DNA of 64,000 nucleotides, from assembly GCF_964340395.1 (NCBI RefSeq), contig NC_135560.1, positions 8,471,098 to 8,535,097 on the forward strand, written 5' to 3'. Below, piece after piece: positions 24,101-33,726 of this stretch (positions within the stretch are counted from its first letter, which is position 1; the number at the start of each line of letters is the position of its first letter). The position numbers and the translations under genes are program-made. The notes under the pieces were generated by a model. It did not search any database and was not told the DNA's origin. It saw only the letters and a list, made by a program, of their open reading frames with translations. The DNA comes from Glandiceps talaboti (taxonomy: Eukaryota; Hemichordata; Enteropneusta; Spengelidae).

Positions 24101-27100
24101 GGATTATTAGGTTTCATTAGTCTGTAAGCAGAACAATTTGGCGTTATTCCCAATATTTTTCTTCATTCAGCCAGAAAATACTTGTGACATAAGGGTTGTC
24201 ACTACTTGTCTAGCGGCTCGTAGTGACAACTCTTTGGTCACGAGTATTTTCCAGCTGAATGATAAAAAAAATTGGAGAATAACATAATTATACCAGCACC
24301 AGTAATATCAAAGAAAAATCAGGGAAAGTGATAACAATTTTGAGTGTTTTGACTCTTATTTTGAACACAGCAGAACCAGTGACATAAACATGCATTATCG
24401 TGATGTAGAATGACCATATATATTCCTTTTTTTTTCTAAATGGCTCGTGCATGATATAAGTACTGGTATTGCCTAGTTTATAGATCCATTGCCAAGAAGG
24501 ATAGCTAAGAAATCATTCTAAACATGACATTTACTTGCTGAGTTTTTAATTTTGTGTAAGTTAGTGAATCAATGAAATAAAGCAAGAGATGACTAATGTA
24601 TGCAATCCCTGTAATTCCAATTATGTTTCATTATATGTCAATATTATTAAAAAAAGAACATCAGCCTCCTAGATCAACATCAGAGTGACTCACTTCTTAC
24701 ATTTCTTGTGTTTTAGGCAATATTATGGGAAAGAATTATGTGCTCTGGCCTTCAAGATTATACATGACAAACATCGAGGTGCTTTGACATTTCTGAGGGT
24801 ATACTCAGGGACTGTAAAGGCTGGTGCCAAGATTTACAATGTGAATAGGGACGCTATGTAAGTAATGGAAAGTCTGTGGATGGCTGTGGTCACTTCTAAT
24901 TTATGGATTGACTTAGATAGACAGAATCTTGGCTTTATATTTTAGTTATTAGTCTTCAATGGGCATAGCCCAAAGAAGACGATAGGGAATGACCCATATC
25001 TACCTTGTCCATGTGTATATATCTGTCTGTCCATTGAAAGCCCTATCTCTGATACCTACAATATAGTTTCAACCAAACTTGGCACAAATGTCAGACAATA
25101 TAGGGTATGTAAGCACATCACTTTATATTGCAACCTTGACCTGTGTGGGCCAGACAAGAGCCATATCTGTGGTAAGAATTGACATTTTTGAGTATAACTC
25201 AAGACACAGACTTCATTCAAGTGTCTACACCCATATTATCTGATAGATGTTATGTATAATTCAGGGAACCAGTAACCAGACTTCTGATAGCATATGCAGA
25301 TGATTTTAAAGAAGTTGAGTCAGTATCTGCTGGAAATATTGCTGTTATTATGGGTTTTAAACAAGTAAGTATGGTAAACAAATACTCATAGTAGGGACTC
25401 TCTCTATATTCTACAGACATGAATCTGCTGACAACAACACATTACAAACAAATCACCATCCTCGCATGTTACTCCCAAACTATAGAACTCTTTGTCAATT
25501 GACATTCGCCAATCCTCTAGCCTGGATTGTTTCAAAACAAAACTTAAGACTTATTTGTTCACCAAAACCTATGGTGTGCTTTAGCCATTCAGCGCTACTG
25601 AACAGAACATTTCTCTGGAGATTGGAGCTATAGCAATCTGACTGATTAATTTATTAATTAATTGACTGATTGATTGATTGAGCTATAGAAATTTGATTGA
25701 TTGATTAATTGATTGATTTGATTGATTGCTTGATTGATTAATTAATTGACTGACTGATGACTGATTGATTGATTGATTGATTTCATATAATACATCTGTA
25801 TTTAGAATACTACTGTATTGTGTAACCGATAGGGAGAGGGTTGGTATAAGCTTTCATCACTGCCATATTCATTTACATGTAATCATCATATTTAGTGCTT
25901 TCTAAACATAAGTACATTTGTACACATAAACATATCACATTATGTGAAATAAGTCTAATTCAATTTTTACACATCTTATTTAACCCAGGTTCAAATACAT
26001 TAATATGTAAATTTATGCTAATTCTTGTTCATTTCAGTCTGTTTCAGGTGATACCATAGTGAGTTCAAAATCAGCACTTGAAATTGCCAAGCGAGCAAGA
26101 AGGAAAGAAATGAAGGAGGGCCATAAATTGAAAGATAAAGATGACAGTAAACATAAACAAAGGCATAAACACAAACACAGGCATAAACAAAGTGAAATTG
26201 ACAGTGACGTGCCAGTTTTGGCAGGCTTAGATGTTCCTGAGCCAGTGTTCTTTTGTACAATAGAAGCTCCATCAATTTCACAACAGAAAGGTATGTTAAT
26301 CTGAATTGTCATAGTGGTTGAATGGTTAGAATGGCCCACTTGGAATATGCAAGTTGGTGGTTCAAGCCTCACTGCTGCAATTTGTACTTGAGCTTTGGAC
26401 CATGTCTGTGTTCCAGTCAACCCAGCTGTATTCCAGTAATTAGAAACTTGGTAAGATAGAGTGTGCTATGTAAACAATTTAATGGTATGCACTAATACTT
26501 AGTGACTAACAAAGGCTGCAGTGGATTGTATGCTCCCTAGTGAGTTGGGGAAATACAAAAAGTGTCATTTAGTCACCATAGGTTCATGACTTTAATGATG
26601 TTGATAATAATTGACCTGGGATTTTCTACAGTATAGTTTTGGTATTGGCTGAAGGTAGTGGGGGTGGAGGGGGGGGGGGGGGGGGGAGATGATTTTACTA
26701 GGCCAGGACTCTATTAAGAATTAGACCCCTGTGTTGGTATCAGCATATGTTGGGAATAAGGAATTATCTGATGTAGAAAAAGATTATCTTGCAGTATTCT
26801 ACACTTCAGGTGTACTCAAACACAACCCTGTAATTTATCGTTATTTTTATCCAATCAGCATTAGACACTGCCTTAGCAAGTCTGATGAGAGAAGATCCTA
26901 GTCTACAAGTGAGATTAGATGAAGACACAGGCCAGGTGAGAACTAATGTCTGAAAGTTTTATACCATGATTCAGTGTATTGATTGTGATCATGTATTGTT
27001 GTGTATAGCTTTTATGTATGACCTTTGACATTTCCATCACCAAATGGTACATTTCAGAGCAAGAGTACTTCTGATGTAGCATAGACCCTCCACGAGGATG

Positions 27101-27874
27101 TATGGATGTAGTCAGAAAAGAATGAGGTTGAATTGATTTTTATTTAGACAAACAATAAGATGTAACAGTGTATAGTAAGATTTTTGGAGAACCAGATGAT
27201 AAAATGTAGCAGTGTTATAAGACTTTTGGTGAACAGTCAGAACCAGACGATAGACGATAAAATGTAGCAGTGTTAGTAATGTTTTTGGTGAACCAGATGA
27301 TAAAATGTAGCAGTGTTAATAAGATTTTTGGTGAACAGTCAGAACCAGATGATAAAATGTAGTAGTGTTAATAAGATTTTTGGAGAACCAGACGATAAAA
27401 TGTAGCAGTGTTAGTAAGATTTTGGGTGAACCAGACGATAAAATGTAGCAATGTTGATAAGAATTTTGTCAAGCCAGACGTTTTGTTACAGGTTTTATGA
27501 TTTTAATGATAATACAAGAACTTGGAAATTTTAGAATCTTTATTCAAACATTTGGTTACGAATCTTAAATTTTGGAATTTATTTTGGAATTTAGTGGTGA
27601 AATTTCCGTTTTTCTCTACCATAGACAGTTTTACTTGGAATGGGTGAATTACACCTTGACATCATATGTGACAGAATTAAAAATGAGTACAAGATAGAAG
27701 CAGAACTAGGCCCTCTACAGGTGTCATACAGAGAAACAATAGCCAGGTCTGCAAAGGAAAAAAGTAAGAACAATTTTCACAAATGATGAGTTTTAAGAAA
27801 TAATTATGATGTTAGTTGACATTCACAAAGAATATGTAAAATCACTGGGAGCAATTCCCAGCACAAAATTTTTC

Positions 27875-27914
<40 letters not shown>

Positions 27915-30234
27915 ATGTAAGTACAGTATACATGATGTATTAGAATAACTGTTGAGATGGGAACTGCTACAGAATGACTTTTGGATCTGGGAACGGAATA
28001 AAAAATGAATCCCTACCGAAAATAAAGTATTCCACTTTCTATTAAACAAGGTACAACAGATATTCTGCAGCAAAATGCAAATCCAGATATGTCTTTTCTT
28101 GTGTATAATTTATGATAATTTATTCATTGACAGTGACATTAGACAGATCCATTGGTGGAAAGCATCATAATGTGACAGTATCTCTTGAAGTGGAACCATC
28201 TCAGGGTGCTGGCATCCCTGAACACATGATTGTCAGCCTGGACCAGCCAGAAAAGTCCTATGGGAGTGAAATGATTGAAGCAATCCAGACAGGGGTACTC
28301 TCAGCTTGTACTCAAGGTATGTCATTATTATCCCTTCTTTCCCCCCCCCCCCCCAACAGGCAACACCCTTAGGGAATAATAATCATTTTTAGCCCCAATA
28401 AACAATGCTTAGATGAGATGACATTCACTTCCCTCTACTTAGTGTTCACTTCCATCCACTATCTTTATCAATGAGTAATTTGTTCATACTCTTCTTCATT
28501 GCATATGCGGTAGGGAGTATGTCTTTGATGAAGACTTGTTATCAAGGCTGATCTATTTGATTTCAACTTTTTTTGTCCTTCAAGTTATGTCAAAATGTTT
28601 TGGGAAATGTTAACCTTACCTTTTCTTGATTTGAACTGAGAATGGAGTCCAGTTTTCTAGAACAAAGTTTCAGCAAAATTTTAGGACTTTTATTTCTGAT
28701 TTGCAGACTACACAAGAACATCCGCTGATATTCTACTTTGTTTGATTTTTTAGGTCCATTGATAGGTTTCCCAGTGATGGATATGGAGATACAGTTACAT
28801 GATTTCAATGCAGCCCCTGGTACCTCAGCTGCTATGGTATCTGCCTGTGCTTCACAATGTCTACAAAAAGCAATGCTGTCAGCTGGAGTCAGACTTCTAG
28901 AACCCATGATGCACTTGGAGGTTGTTAATGAATGAATCAGTAGTAGTTTGGGAATGGTGACCGTGATGGTTGTTGTGATTGTGGTGTTTTTGATTGGGAT
29001 GGGGGGGGGGGGGGGGGGGGGGTGCTTGGATACAAAACTCTTCAGCAAGTGATAATTCACTTATACAATGATTATTGACAAAATATGTACTGCTAGATGA
29101 TTCATTCAAACAGGAATGGGTTTAATAGTGATGATTTACAATCTGATCCATCTCACATGAGAAGCAAGAAGCTAATTTCTAGTTTTTGGTCAAAAGACAG
29201 TGTAGTCCAATAAATGATAGATTTTGCATCATCGCACTGTCCCTATTATTGCCATGCAGTGTATGCACTTGAGTAAATTTTTAATCAAACTTGTTCTGAT
29301 TTGGAAAAAAAGAGGTGATAATCCTGATGGTATTCTGTACATTTTATATATGAGAAATACTATCACAATAATCTTCAGAATTTTGTGAACTGATAAACAT
29401 GACTGTAATACAAGGTTGACAAACTCGGATCTTTTTTCATGTCACTAGATAACAACAGACGTAGAGCGGCTACATTCTGTGCTGGGTGACTTATCCAGAA
29501 GGAGAGCACACGTACAAGATGTACAGAACAGATTAGACAGCAGAGTTGTTATTGCAAATACACCACTAGCTGCTATGATGGTAAAATTTGATTTCATTCC
29601 ATGTACTGTATGTCGTCCCCTTTCCTTGCTTTTCTGTATGTGTAAAATATTATCCTTTTCTGACTTTTCTCTACTAAATAAGTTGACAGCCAACAACTTG
29701 TTTTTGTCTGTCAATATTCTTATATTCTAGTATACTTATGAGACAACTTTTTACCTTGAAATCTTCTTAGAGGGTATAGCTCTTCATCTTGTAGTTACGG
29801 TGGTCGAATTGTTAGAGTTGTGAATTTGAAATCTGCAAGCTGCTGTCTCGCCACTGTTGTATGTTTCTGAATGGCTAAAGATCTTTGATATGATTTGAAC
29901 CATCATTGGGCCCCATCAACACAGCTGTATATTAGATATGTAGGCCTGGTAGAGTATAGGTTGCAATGTAAATGCATTAATCCTATGCACTTATAGAGGC
30001 TGCAATGGATTGTATACTCCTCAGGGAGTTGAGGATGTATAAAGGGCCATTGTGCCACTATAGATCTGTGCCAGCAGTAGTAATAGTACAGTACAATGAT
30101 CACAACATTCAATGTAAAATGTACTTTAAAATTATGAACTATTACAATTACTTTCTCCAAAATGCAATTAATTTCTGCATTGTGTGTATGTATGTATGTA
30201 TGTATGTATGTGTGTATGTATGTATGTATGTATG

Positions 30235-30268
<34 letters not shown>

Positions 30269-30326
30269 TGTATGTATGTATTTATGTATGTATGTATGTA
30301 TGTATGTGTGTATGTATGTATGTATG

Positions 30327-30360
<34 letters not shown>

Positions 30361-30723
30361 TGTATGTATGTATGTATGTGTAATCATAGTTGTTGTCAGC
30401 AGTTCTTCATAGTTCTTTGACACTACAGAGCAATATAGCAACTGCATATAATACATACCCAGCAAAGTATCATTGTCCCTATGAAGTAATTCATTTTATT
30501 TCATGTGTCATTACTTCTATCCCATGCAGCATATTATCAATTTATCACAAAATGCCCAAATCTCAACAGCACACTGTCTGTTTTTATTTCCACACAGGGG
30601 TATGCTACATCTCTGCGAACTTTGACCTCTGGGACTGCTATGTGTTCACTTCATCTATCACACTATGAAATGACAACAGAGGATGAACAGAAGAAAGTTG
30701 TCAATAAATTGACTGGTCTCTGA
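13418..30723 (+). CDS. GFM2: Mitochondrial elongation factor G2 / ribosome-releasing factor 2 (GTPase)
   Basis: EF-G2mt acts with mitochondrial ribosome recycling factor to split ribosomes after termination. Sixteen exons join with matching phases: 13418-13598, 14280-14405, 19982-20070, 21219-21368, 21838-22023, 22698-22775, 23590-23738, 24717-24857, 25265-25364, 26038-26290, 26859-26935, 27625-27763, 28134-28316, 28754-28920, 29449-29580, 30598-30723 (TGA). They encode 758 residues plus an unresolved N-terminus, against 779 in human GFM2. Seen: P-loop [13 protein letters not shown], switch [30 protein letters not shown], then domain II (EPVTRLL...AGNIAVIMG), domain III/IV ([39 protein letters not shown]) and domain V ([23 protein letters not shown]). 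Exon 10 carries an unusual His/Lys-rich insertion. The first exon listed is open only from 13418 and has no initiator Met, so an upstream exon with the transit peptide is needed. The exon 14 donor could be after 28920 or 28923. Introns hold a DIRS element, SINEs and microsatellites. Confidence 0.95.
14524..14686 (+). repeat. DIRS left inverted terminal repeat
   Basis: From ATTCTCCCAATCCTCCG to ATGAACGCCATCTTTT. It is complementary to the right ITR through the shared CCTTGACCTTCGGGTGAACG and GCACACTGGGAAATCCCCCC blocks. The outer ~45 nt differ from the right ITR, as is usual for DIRS. Confidence 0.88.
15085..16305 (+). CDS. DIRS gag-like protein (ORF1)
   Basis: I start at ATG 15085 ([12 protein letters not shown]), giving 406 aa; the frame is open further upstream but with non-gag-like, Phe/Leu-rich text. 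The protein is hydrophilic, has a basic cluster at about residues 130-150 ([19 protein letters not shown]) that resembles a nuclear signal, and ends in a Gly/Arg/Asn/Tyr-rich tail ([20 protein letters not shown]) fit for RNA binding. The position before the RT frame identifies it as the structural ORF. The RT frame opens within its 3' end in another frame (+1), so overlap or reinitiation is needed for RT expression. Confidence 0.8.
   Translation: MSTGAENDVEKGPSVAPTCTTAHDDMSKLSGRQLGQVLSSLVESVQQLTANQSRIMSSNHSLGGQADNGVNITPAGPSQVQGGCTSGYTACQRPRSRLGDRDKCTEEAQSENGPVTDEVSSTEDLQTTDRRKRTRSATVRGKKAKRAKKSDSETVSSASECEFQNPHSKDGGIRLSKSVCDWFQQQRTNTVTTEYRKEMQLQYVVCQEQESILTPPKIPDHLATQWGKQYNTKNLVTHDNRFFKASESLLFAQLPLLEILQAHHEGINLDMKVILPAIQHSVSLFGSAFHGLQMARQKVFNDILPYSYASMKNLEPTGNTLYGDEPLSEAKKAKQAHNVAREMTKSSGSGYQRKRGNTRNYSTKYSKPYFRQQTYGGNRGKYNRDFNKQGGNKFTKFDNSFRGKKD
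16130..18352 (+). CDS. DIRS reverse transcriptase-RNase H, with MT-like C-terminal region
   Basis: The convincing protein starts near residue 60 ([10 protein letters not shown]); the frame opens at 16130 inside gag. RT motifs are clear: [49 protein letters not shown], the YIDDLL catalytic box, and [11 protein letters not shown] with FLGM. RNase H follows with [22 protein letters not shown] and [16 protein letters not shown]. After it comes [17 protein letters not shown]...DAFSIPW...[13 protein letters not shown], the methyltransferase-like segment of DIRS polyproteins. The tail past about residue 650 overlaps the recombinase start in another frame and is likely non-functional or variable. No stops or frameshifts are visible. 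Confidence 0.93.
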   Translation: MVTNVNEVIHAITLLSIASPIFVNKPMVVTEASTTVTSISREVTSLQNLIIPFEERRTDLTLKVSFPQVGGRLTQFTQKWQGVTSDPWILETVQGYHLELLSVPAQSHHPVTRVPQAQVQLIDSEVQSLIAKGAIHAVSYTAGQFVSTVFLVPKVSGGWRPVFNLRPLNKFILYQHFKMEGIQHVKSLLRKDDFMATVDLKDAYFTVPIFINHRKYLRFIWKETLYEFAVLPFGIASAPRVFTKLLKPVVAYLRRQGIRCVIYIDDLLVLGETLTICEHNVKTATDILENLGFLINWEKSKIVPQQRVQFLGMIFDSVQMTISLPEPKLSRLRANCTELLNQSVVSIRSLAQCLGRMTAALDAITTAPLHYRALQRDQISGLTKTKSYDTKVRLSQEAKSELQWWVDCLEAWNGKSILPCRPELTIQTDASNMGWGALDNNNTAQGQWSPEERLLHINQLELLAAYLGLKSLANHLQDLCIEIQSDNATTVAYINRLGGTHSWSLNQIATDMWKWCLARNILLIASHRPGHTNIKADHLSRHFRDNLEWQLQPHILQVALSQMNLTPQVDLFATRLNNQFPCYVAWKPDPQAWKVDAFSIPWNHLRGYAFPPFCLLPRVLHKVRQDQAKLVLVAPPWVAQPWYADLLSLLAAQPLLLPQYPQLLTNPVTLETHPLEGQISLAVWPLSGVPSEPEAFQNVCPEWSCSPYDKAQLNNMSQHGVAGVIGVDCRKKILFQHLYQ
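18037..19143 (+). CDS. DIRS tyrosine recombinase
   Basis: The same frame is open from 16366, but recombinase-like text begins around [23 protein letters not shown] 18037 is the nearest upstream start (about 368 aa). Seen: an N-terminal SAM-like helical domain ([33 protein letters not shown]), then the catalytic domain with Arg I in [12 protein letters not shown], the HxxR box in [11 protein letters not shown], and the nucleophilic Tyr region AKHYK. YR cleaves and joins the circular DNA copy into the target. It ends just before the internal complementary region. It overlaps the 3' part of the RT frame. Confidence 0.93.
   Translation: MGSPTVVCGPSVSTSSTAITTPPVSATTDQPSNAGDSPTRRTDLSSRVAALRSTLRARGISERVSRVVLQSIRQGTAKQYESAWRRWSDWCRLQKENPISASVPVVLEFLMDLYDRKLEYRSLNVYRSAISSVHMPVEGYRLGSHPLVTQFMRGVFVSRPPKPKYSLVWNVKQVLECLRKMSPAKELTLKLLTFKTVMLVALCTAGRCSDIASLQAGKISVAKGSAMLLPGGLAKTDRPSRIRKTLLLPAFKKDRQICVVYYLFAYMERTKNLRKSNTRLFVSYATGKPVMPATIGRWIQVILRRAGIGKEFTAHSTRAAVTSALHFKGASTSQILGLANWASARTFAKHYKCDVSSLDVNVMDAITH
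19186..19311 (+). repeat. DIRS internal complementary region
   Basis: The first half, AGCTATTGAAAACGAGTGTA...GGATTGGGAGAAT, is complementary to the left terminus. The second half, GAAATTATACCAGCTTACCG...GAGTTGAAATAGCT, is complementary to the right terminus. This bipartite complementarity is diagnostic for DIRS and is thought to align the ends for circularisation. Confidence 0.9.
19360..19559 (+). repeat. DIRS right inverted terminal repeat
   Basis: From AAAGATGGCGTTCATGG to GGTATAATTTCAAT. It is ~37 nt longer than the left ITR because of a terminal extension (ACCAAAATTATCCTGCACGG). The extension also appears complemented in the ICR. Confidence 0.88.
20170..20294 (+). repeat. (CA)n microsatellite in GFM2 intron
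   Basis: Near-pure CA run with a few CG steps at the start; the low-complexity frames through it are not genes. Confidence 0.97.
20597..21152 (+). repeat. Compound (GT)n/(GTAT)n/(GGAT)n satellite, duplicated block
   Basis: A block of (GT)n, TTTATAGATGTATGTATG, (GTAT)n, (GGAT)n, (GT)n, ACTTGTATGCATGTATGCAT and a GTAATTGTATACAGGTATAT segment at 20597-20875 is repeated in the same order at about 20878-21152. Confidence 0.9.
22557..22575 (+). repeat. G homopolymer in GFM2 intron
   Basis: Uninterrupted G run of about 19. Similar runs occur on the coding strand at 21667-21678, 26669-26686 and 29001-29022, all within GFM2 introns. Confidence 0.95.
24140..24285. repeat. Palindromic element in a GFM2 intron
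   Basis: GTTATTCCCAATATTTTTC and TTCAGCCAGAAAATACTTGT... on the left pair with ...GAGTATTTTCCAGCTGAATG and AATTGGAGAATAAC on the right. The centre is GTCACTAC / GTAGTGAC around TTGTCTAGCGGCTC. A MITE is the likely origin. Confidence 0.65.
25640..25785 (+). repeat. (ATTG)n degenerate microsatellite
   Basis: Repeated ATTGATTGATTG with variants, in the intron after GFM2 exon 25265-25364. Confidence 0.9.
26309..26620 (+). mobile_element. tRNA-derived SINE, copy in GFM2 intron
   Basis: The head has an A-box-like TAGTGGTTGAATGGTTAGAA and a B box GGTTCAAGCC at 26359-26368, spaced as in a tRNA. A body shared with two other copies follows: TTGGACCATGTCTGTGTTCC, CCAGCTGTATT, AGGCTGCAGTGGATTGTATG. It would be transcribed by Pol III and mobilised by a LINE. 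Confidence 0.72.
27170..27480 (+). repeat. Minisatellite of ~45-60 bp units in GFM2 intron
   Basis: GATAAAATGTAGCAGTGTTA followed by ATAAGATTTTTGGTGAAC recurs about seven times. Two unit lengths alternate, depending on whether AGTCAGAACCAGA is kept. Confidence 0.85.
29001..29022 (+). repeat. G homopolymer just after GFM2 exon 14
   Basis: Run of 22 G on the sense strand, about 80 nt after the exon 14 donor. Confidence 0.95.
29790..30080 (+). mobile_element. tRNA-derived SINE, second GFM2 intron copy
   Basis: The head GTGGTCGAATTGTTAGAG is diverged. The body CTGAATGGCTAAAGAT, AACACAGCTGT, GAGGCTGCAATGGATTGTAT and GGGCCATTGTGCCACTA matches the copy at 31762. The B box is degraded. Confidence 0.68.
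30181..30380 (+). repeat. (GTAT)n microsatellite
   Basis: About 50 GTAT units with scattered GTGT and TTAT variants, in the last GFM2 intron, ~220 bp before the final exon. Confidence 0.97.
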
Positions 30724-31162
30724 TGATTACTGGTGACGAGTCTCTGAAGACAAATACTCTCAGTTTCATTTAACATCGACCCTTTTGTATTCATCAGTAC
30801 AAAATGCTATACACCAGTGTGAAACAGCTGTCATAAATATTCAATGTCAACCATTGAATACTGTATTTCTGCCATCTCCCATGATGCAATAGCCCATAGC
30901 AAAGATACTCTATAAAGGCACAAGGTCAACGTGATGTTTCTCTGAAATTGCAAGTAATTGTAAGCCATGTAAAATCATGAAAAAACTCTCCAGAACCTGT
31001 GGTTCATGAAAATGTCTCAATTTCCTGAAGTGGCATTCACCTTTAAACTGTGAAGTGTTAAAGGCATGTTGAAGACATTTCTTCAAAAAGATTGTTGCTT
31101 GACTGTCTCCCATCACTAAACAACAACAGAGGCAGTCAAACTGTCGTGTGTTGTCAATTCTG

Positions 31163-31168
31163 AATAAA
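31163..31168 (+). promoter_or_regulatory. Candidate poly(A) signal of GFM2
   Basis: AATAAA about 440 nt after the GFM2 stop codon. Another AATAAA lies near 31523. Which one is used cannot be told from the sequence. Confidence 0.45.
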
Positions 31169-31761
31169 TAGTGGTTTAAAAAATCATTCAATGTTTGTTT
31201 TGCTTTTTATGAAATTTAGAATTACCAAATAACATTTGGTTTTTGTGTCAAAGCCTAAAATGTTCTTCTCTCTTAATATGTAAGAAGGGTGATACTCATT
31301 TAGACCCTACTATACCATGCAACGCACGTTTACCACTGGTACTCCAGTTTCCCCATGTTTTAATGTTATATAAAGGCAACTGTATTTGAATTTCTGAATG
31401 TTATGTGGATTAATTAAGTTAATATTATTATTTATTATGATAATTGCTTTCATGGAAGACATGGAGACAGAGCGGGACAAATCAAGTAATGTACCAAATA
31501 CACTCAGTAACACCTAATGCTCAATAAATGTTTTTACAAATTGAAGATTCATCTCCGGGTTTATTTATTAATTATAATATGGACATGGTGTTATTTGCCA
31601 AATACCATTCCAAATCTTGCTGCATGAGGTCATTTTTCCAGTAATATGACAACCAAAAAATAATGCATATTTTCAGGCCCCTCGACAATCAGAATGCAAG
31701 ATTGGTGACAGGTGATGTATAATTTCTTGAAGGTGTGGAAGGTTTTATGATGGTAACACAT

Positions 31762-32085
31762 CATCATGGAGTTATGATGGGCAACTCTTTTGAGTAGCCG
31801 AATTGAATCTGCAGGTTACAGGTTTGAATCTTGCTGTTTGTTTCTGAATGGCTAAAGTCTATGGGCAAGATTGGAACCACGACTATGTCCCAGTCAGTCC
31901 AGCTGTGGATAGATTGCTATGTGAAGGATTTAATCCTATGCACTTAGAGAGGCTGCAATGGATTGTTTGCTCCCCAGGGGGTTGAACTATAAGGGCCATT
32001 GTGCTGCAATCGGTCCATACCAAGGGTGATAATTATAATCGCTTTGAGCAGTGGAAAAGTGCTACATAAAAACTAACCTTACTGG
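31762..32085 (+). mobile_element. tRNA-derived SINE, copy downstream of GFM2
   Basis: Fullest 3' end of the family: GAGAGGCTGCAATGGATTG, CCAGGGGGTTGAAC, GGGCCATTGTGCTGCAAT, ACCAAGGGTGATAATTATAA, TCGCTTTGAGCAGTGGAAAA and a TGCTACATAAAAACTAAC tail. The B box is present as GGTTTGAATC. Confidence 0.7.
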
Positions 32086-32165
32086 TATTACTACATTATT
32101 ATTTAGTGGCAGACATTTAATTAATTGACAACACATGTTGAAACCATGAATGACTTTAATGAAAG

Positions 32166-32530
32166 TGTGTGTGTGTGTATGCATGTATGTATGAATGTAT
32201 GAATGTATGTATGTATGTATGTATGTATGTATGCATGCATGTACTATCTATGCATGTGTGTGTATGTATGTATGTATGTATGTATGTATGTATGTGTGTG
32301 TATGTATGCATGCATGCATCATGTATGAATGTATGTATGCATGCATGTATGTGTGTGTGTATGTATATACAGCTACATATAAGTATGTACCATTTGTATC
32401 TGTATATATATATCTATATATAAGTATGTATGTATATGTACATACGTATCTATGTATATGTATAAATGTACGTATATATGCATGCATGGCTATGTATGTA
32501 TGCATGTGTGTGTGTGTGTGTGTGTGTGTG
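32166..32530 (+). repeat. (GTAT)n/(GTGT)n/(GCAT)n compound microsatellite
   Basis: Mixed tetranucleotides with GCATGCATGCAT islands; the frames through it are not genes. Confidence 0.95.
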
Positions 32531-32954
32531 ACAGAGTGGAAGAGGAGGAGGGAGGGAGTGGGAGTCTTTGTGTATGACACAGAAAATACAAAGTTATTAT
32601 GTGAAATTTTTTATTTCTGATTATTAAACAGCATGCACAATTGATATGTCTGAATAGTATAATACATTCCACAAATATATATCAAACAATCCCCCATAAA
32701 ATTTATTAACAAGGCACATGAAATTCTAAGATTCAAGGCACCAAAAATTACGAAAAAATTTACATTCCAAACCTATAGAATTACATATCACACTGTACAT
32801 AATAATATATCTATTCGTCATTGGTTTCTGTAATAATATCATCTTTATAAGATATAAGTCAACCTTATTTCGTGGAAATTTTGTTGAGAATTTACAAATC
32901 TATACATGTTCTTTCCCAATTTAAGAAGACGCTGTTAATTGAGGTTTCGGTTTA

Positions 32955-33227
32955 CTAAGATAGACACAAACTAAATATATTGTTCGATGCGGTAGATTAC
33001 ACAAGTGGGTGATAGCGGTTCCTCTGTATGTTGTGTGAATCTAATCACCCTGTGAGCAACATAGTGTAAACATTGGAAGTCCTAAAACAGTACACTGCAA
33101 GTTTATGGAACTAAAATTTTCAGAGAGCCGCCCTACTGAGACTATAATTAAACCAACATCCATTCAATAGCTTATCACTATTGTCTCAACATGTTGCAAC
33201 AATTGTTTTAGTTTGTGTCTATCTTAG
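32955..33227. mobile_element. MITE family with CTAAGATAG termini, copy 1
   Basis: Left end CTAAGATAGACACAAACTAA and right end TTAGTTTGTGTCTATCTTAG are perfect inverted repeats for about 20 nt, 273 bp apart. A second copy lies inverted at 35529-35764. No coding content. Confidence 0.8.
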
Positions 33228-33493
33228 AAAACCACTAGTCTAAGATTAATAAAAATTTCTTACAGGAAATATTTCATACAGTGGTTGACCCAAAGTCTAT
33301 ACTTTCTGTGATTTTGGGGGATTTGAACTGATTAAAACAATTTACTAGTAAATCATCTGTTTCATTTTTATAGCAGATCCTAACCTGTTACCAGAATCAA
33401 AAGCTTTTATTTTTAGCAAGGTTTAGAAAATGTGCAAAATAAATATTCTTGGTAGTATATATATATATATATCAATATATGAATGAATGAAAT

Positions 33494-33726
33494 TACAACT
33501 AGTAACACTGAAGTAAAGCATTTTCTCTATGTGCTACACTCATTTATAGCATTCATATCAAGTGCAAAAGTACACTGTTTCAATTGGTTTATTTACAAGC
33601 CGAACATGTGGCCTCTCTAATGTGGTCAATTAGCAAATGAAACAGTATACTTTTACACTTGATATGGATGCTATAAATGATTGTGCTACATACAGAAAAT
33701 GCTTTACTTTGGTGTTACGGGTTGTA
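33494..33726. mobile_element. Palindromic MITE of the CAACNNGTAACACT family
   Basis: TA-CAACTAGTAACACTGAAG on the left pairs with TTTGGTGTTACGGGTTG-TA on the right. Both arms carry CATATCAAGTG or its complement. Same terminal family as 12353-13371 but only ~230 bp. Confidence 0.8.

Noticed and set aside
26018-26420. Minus-strand frames opposite GFM2 exon 10
   Set aside because: Shadow of the His/Lys-rich coding exon.
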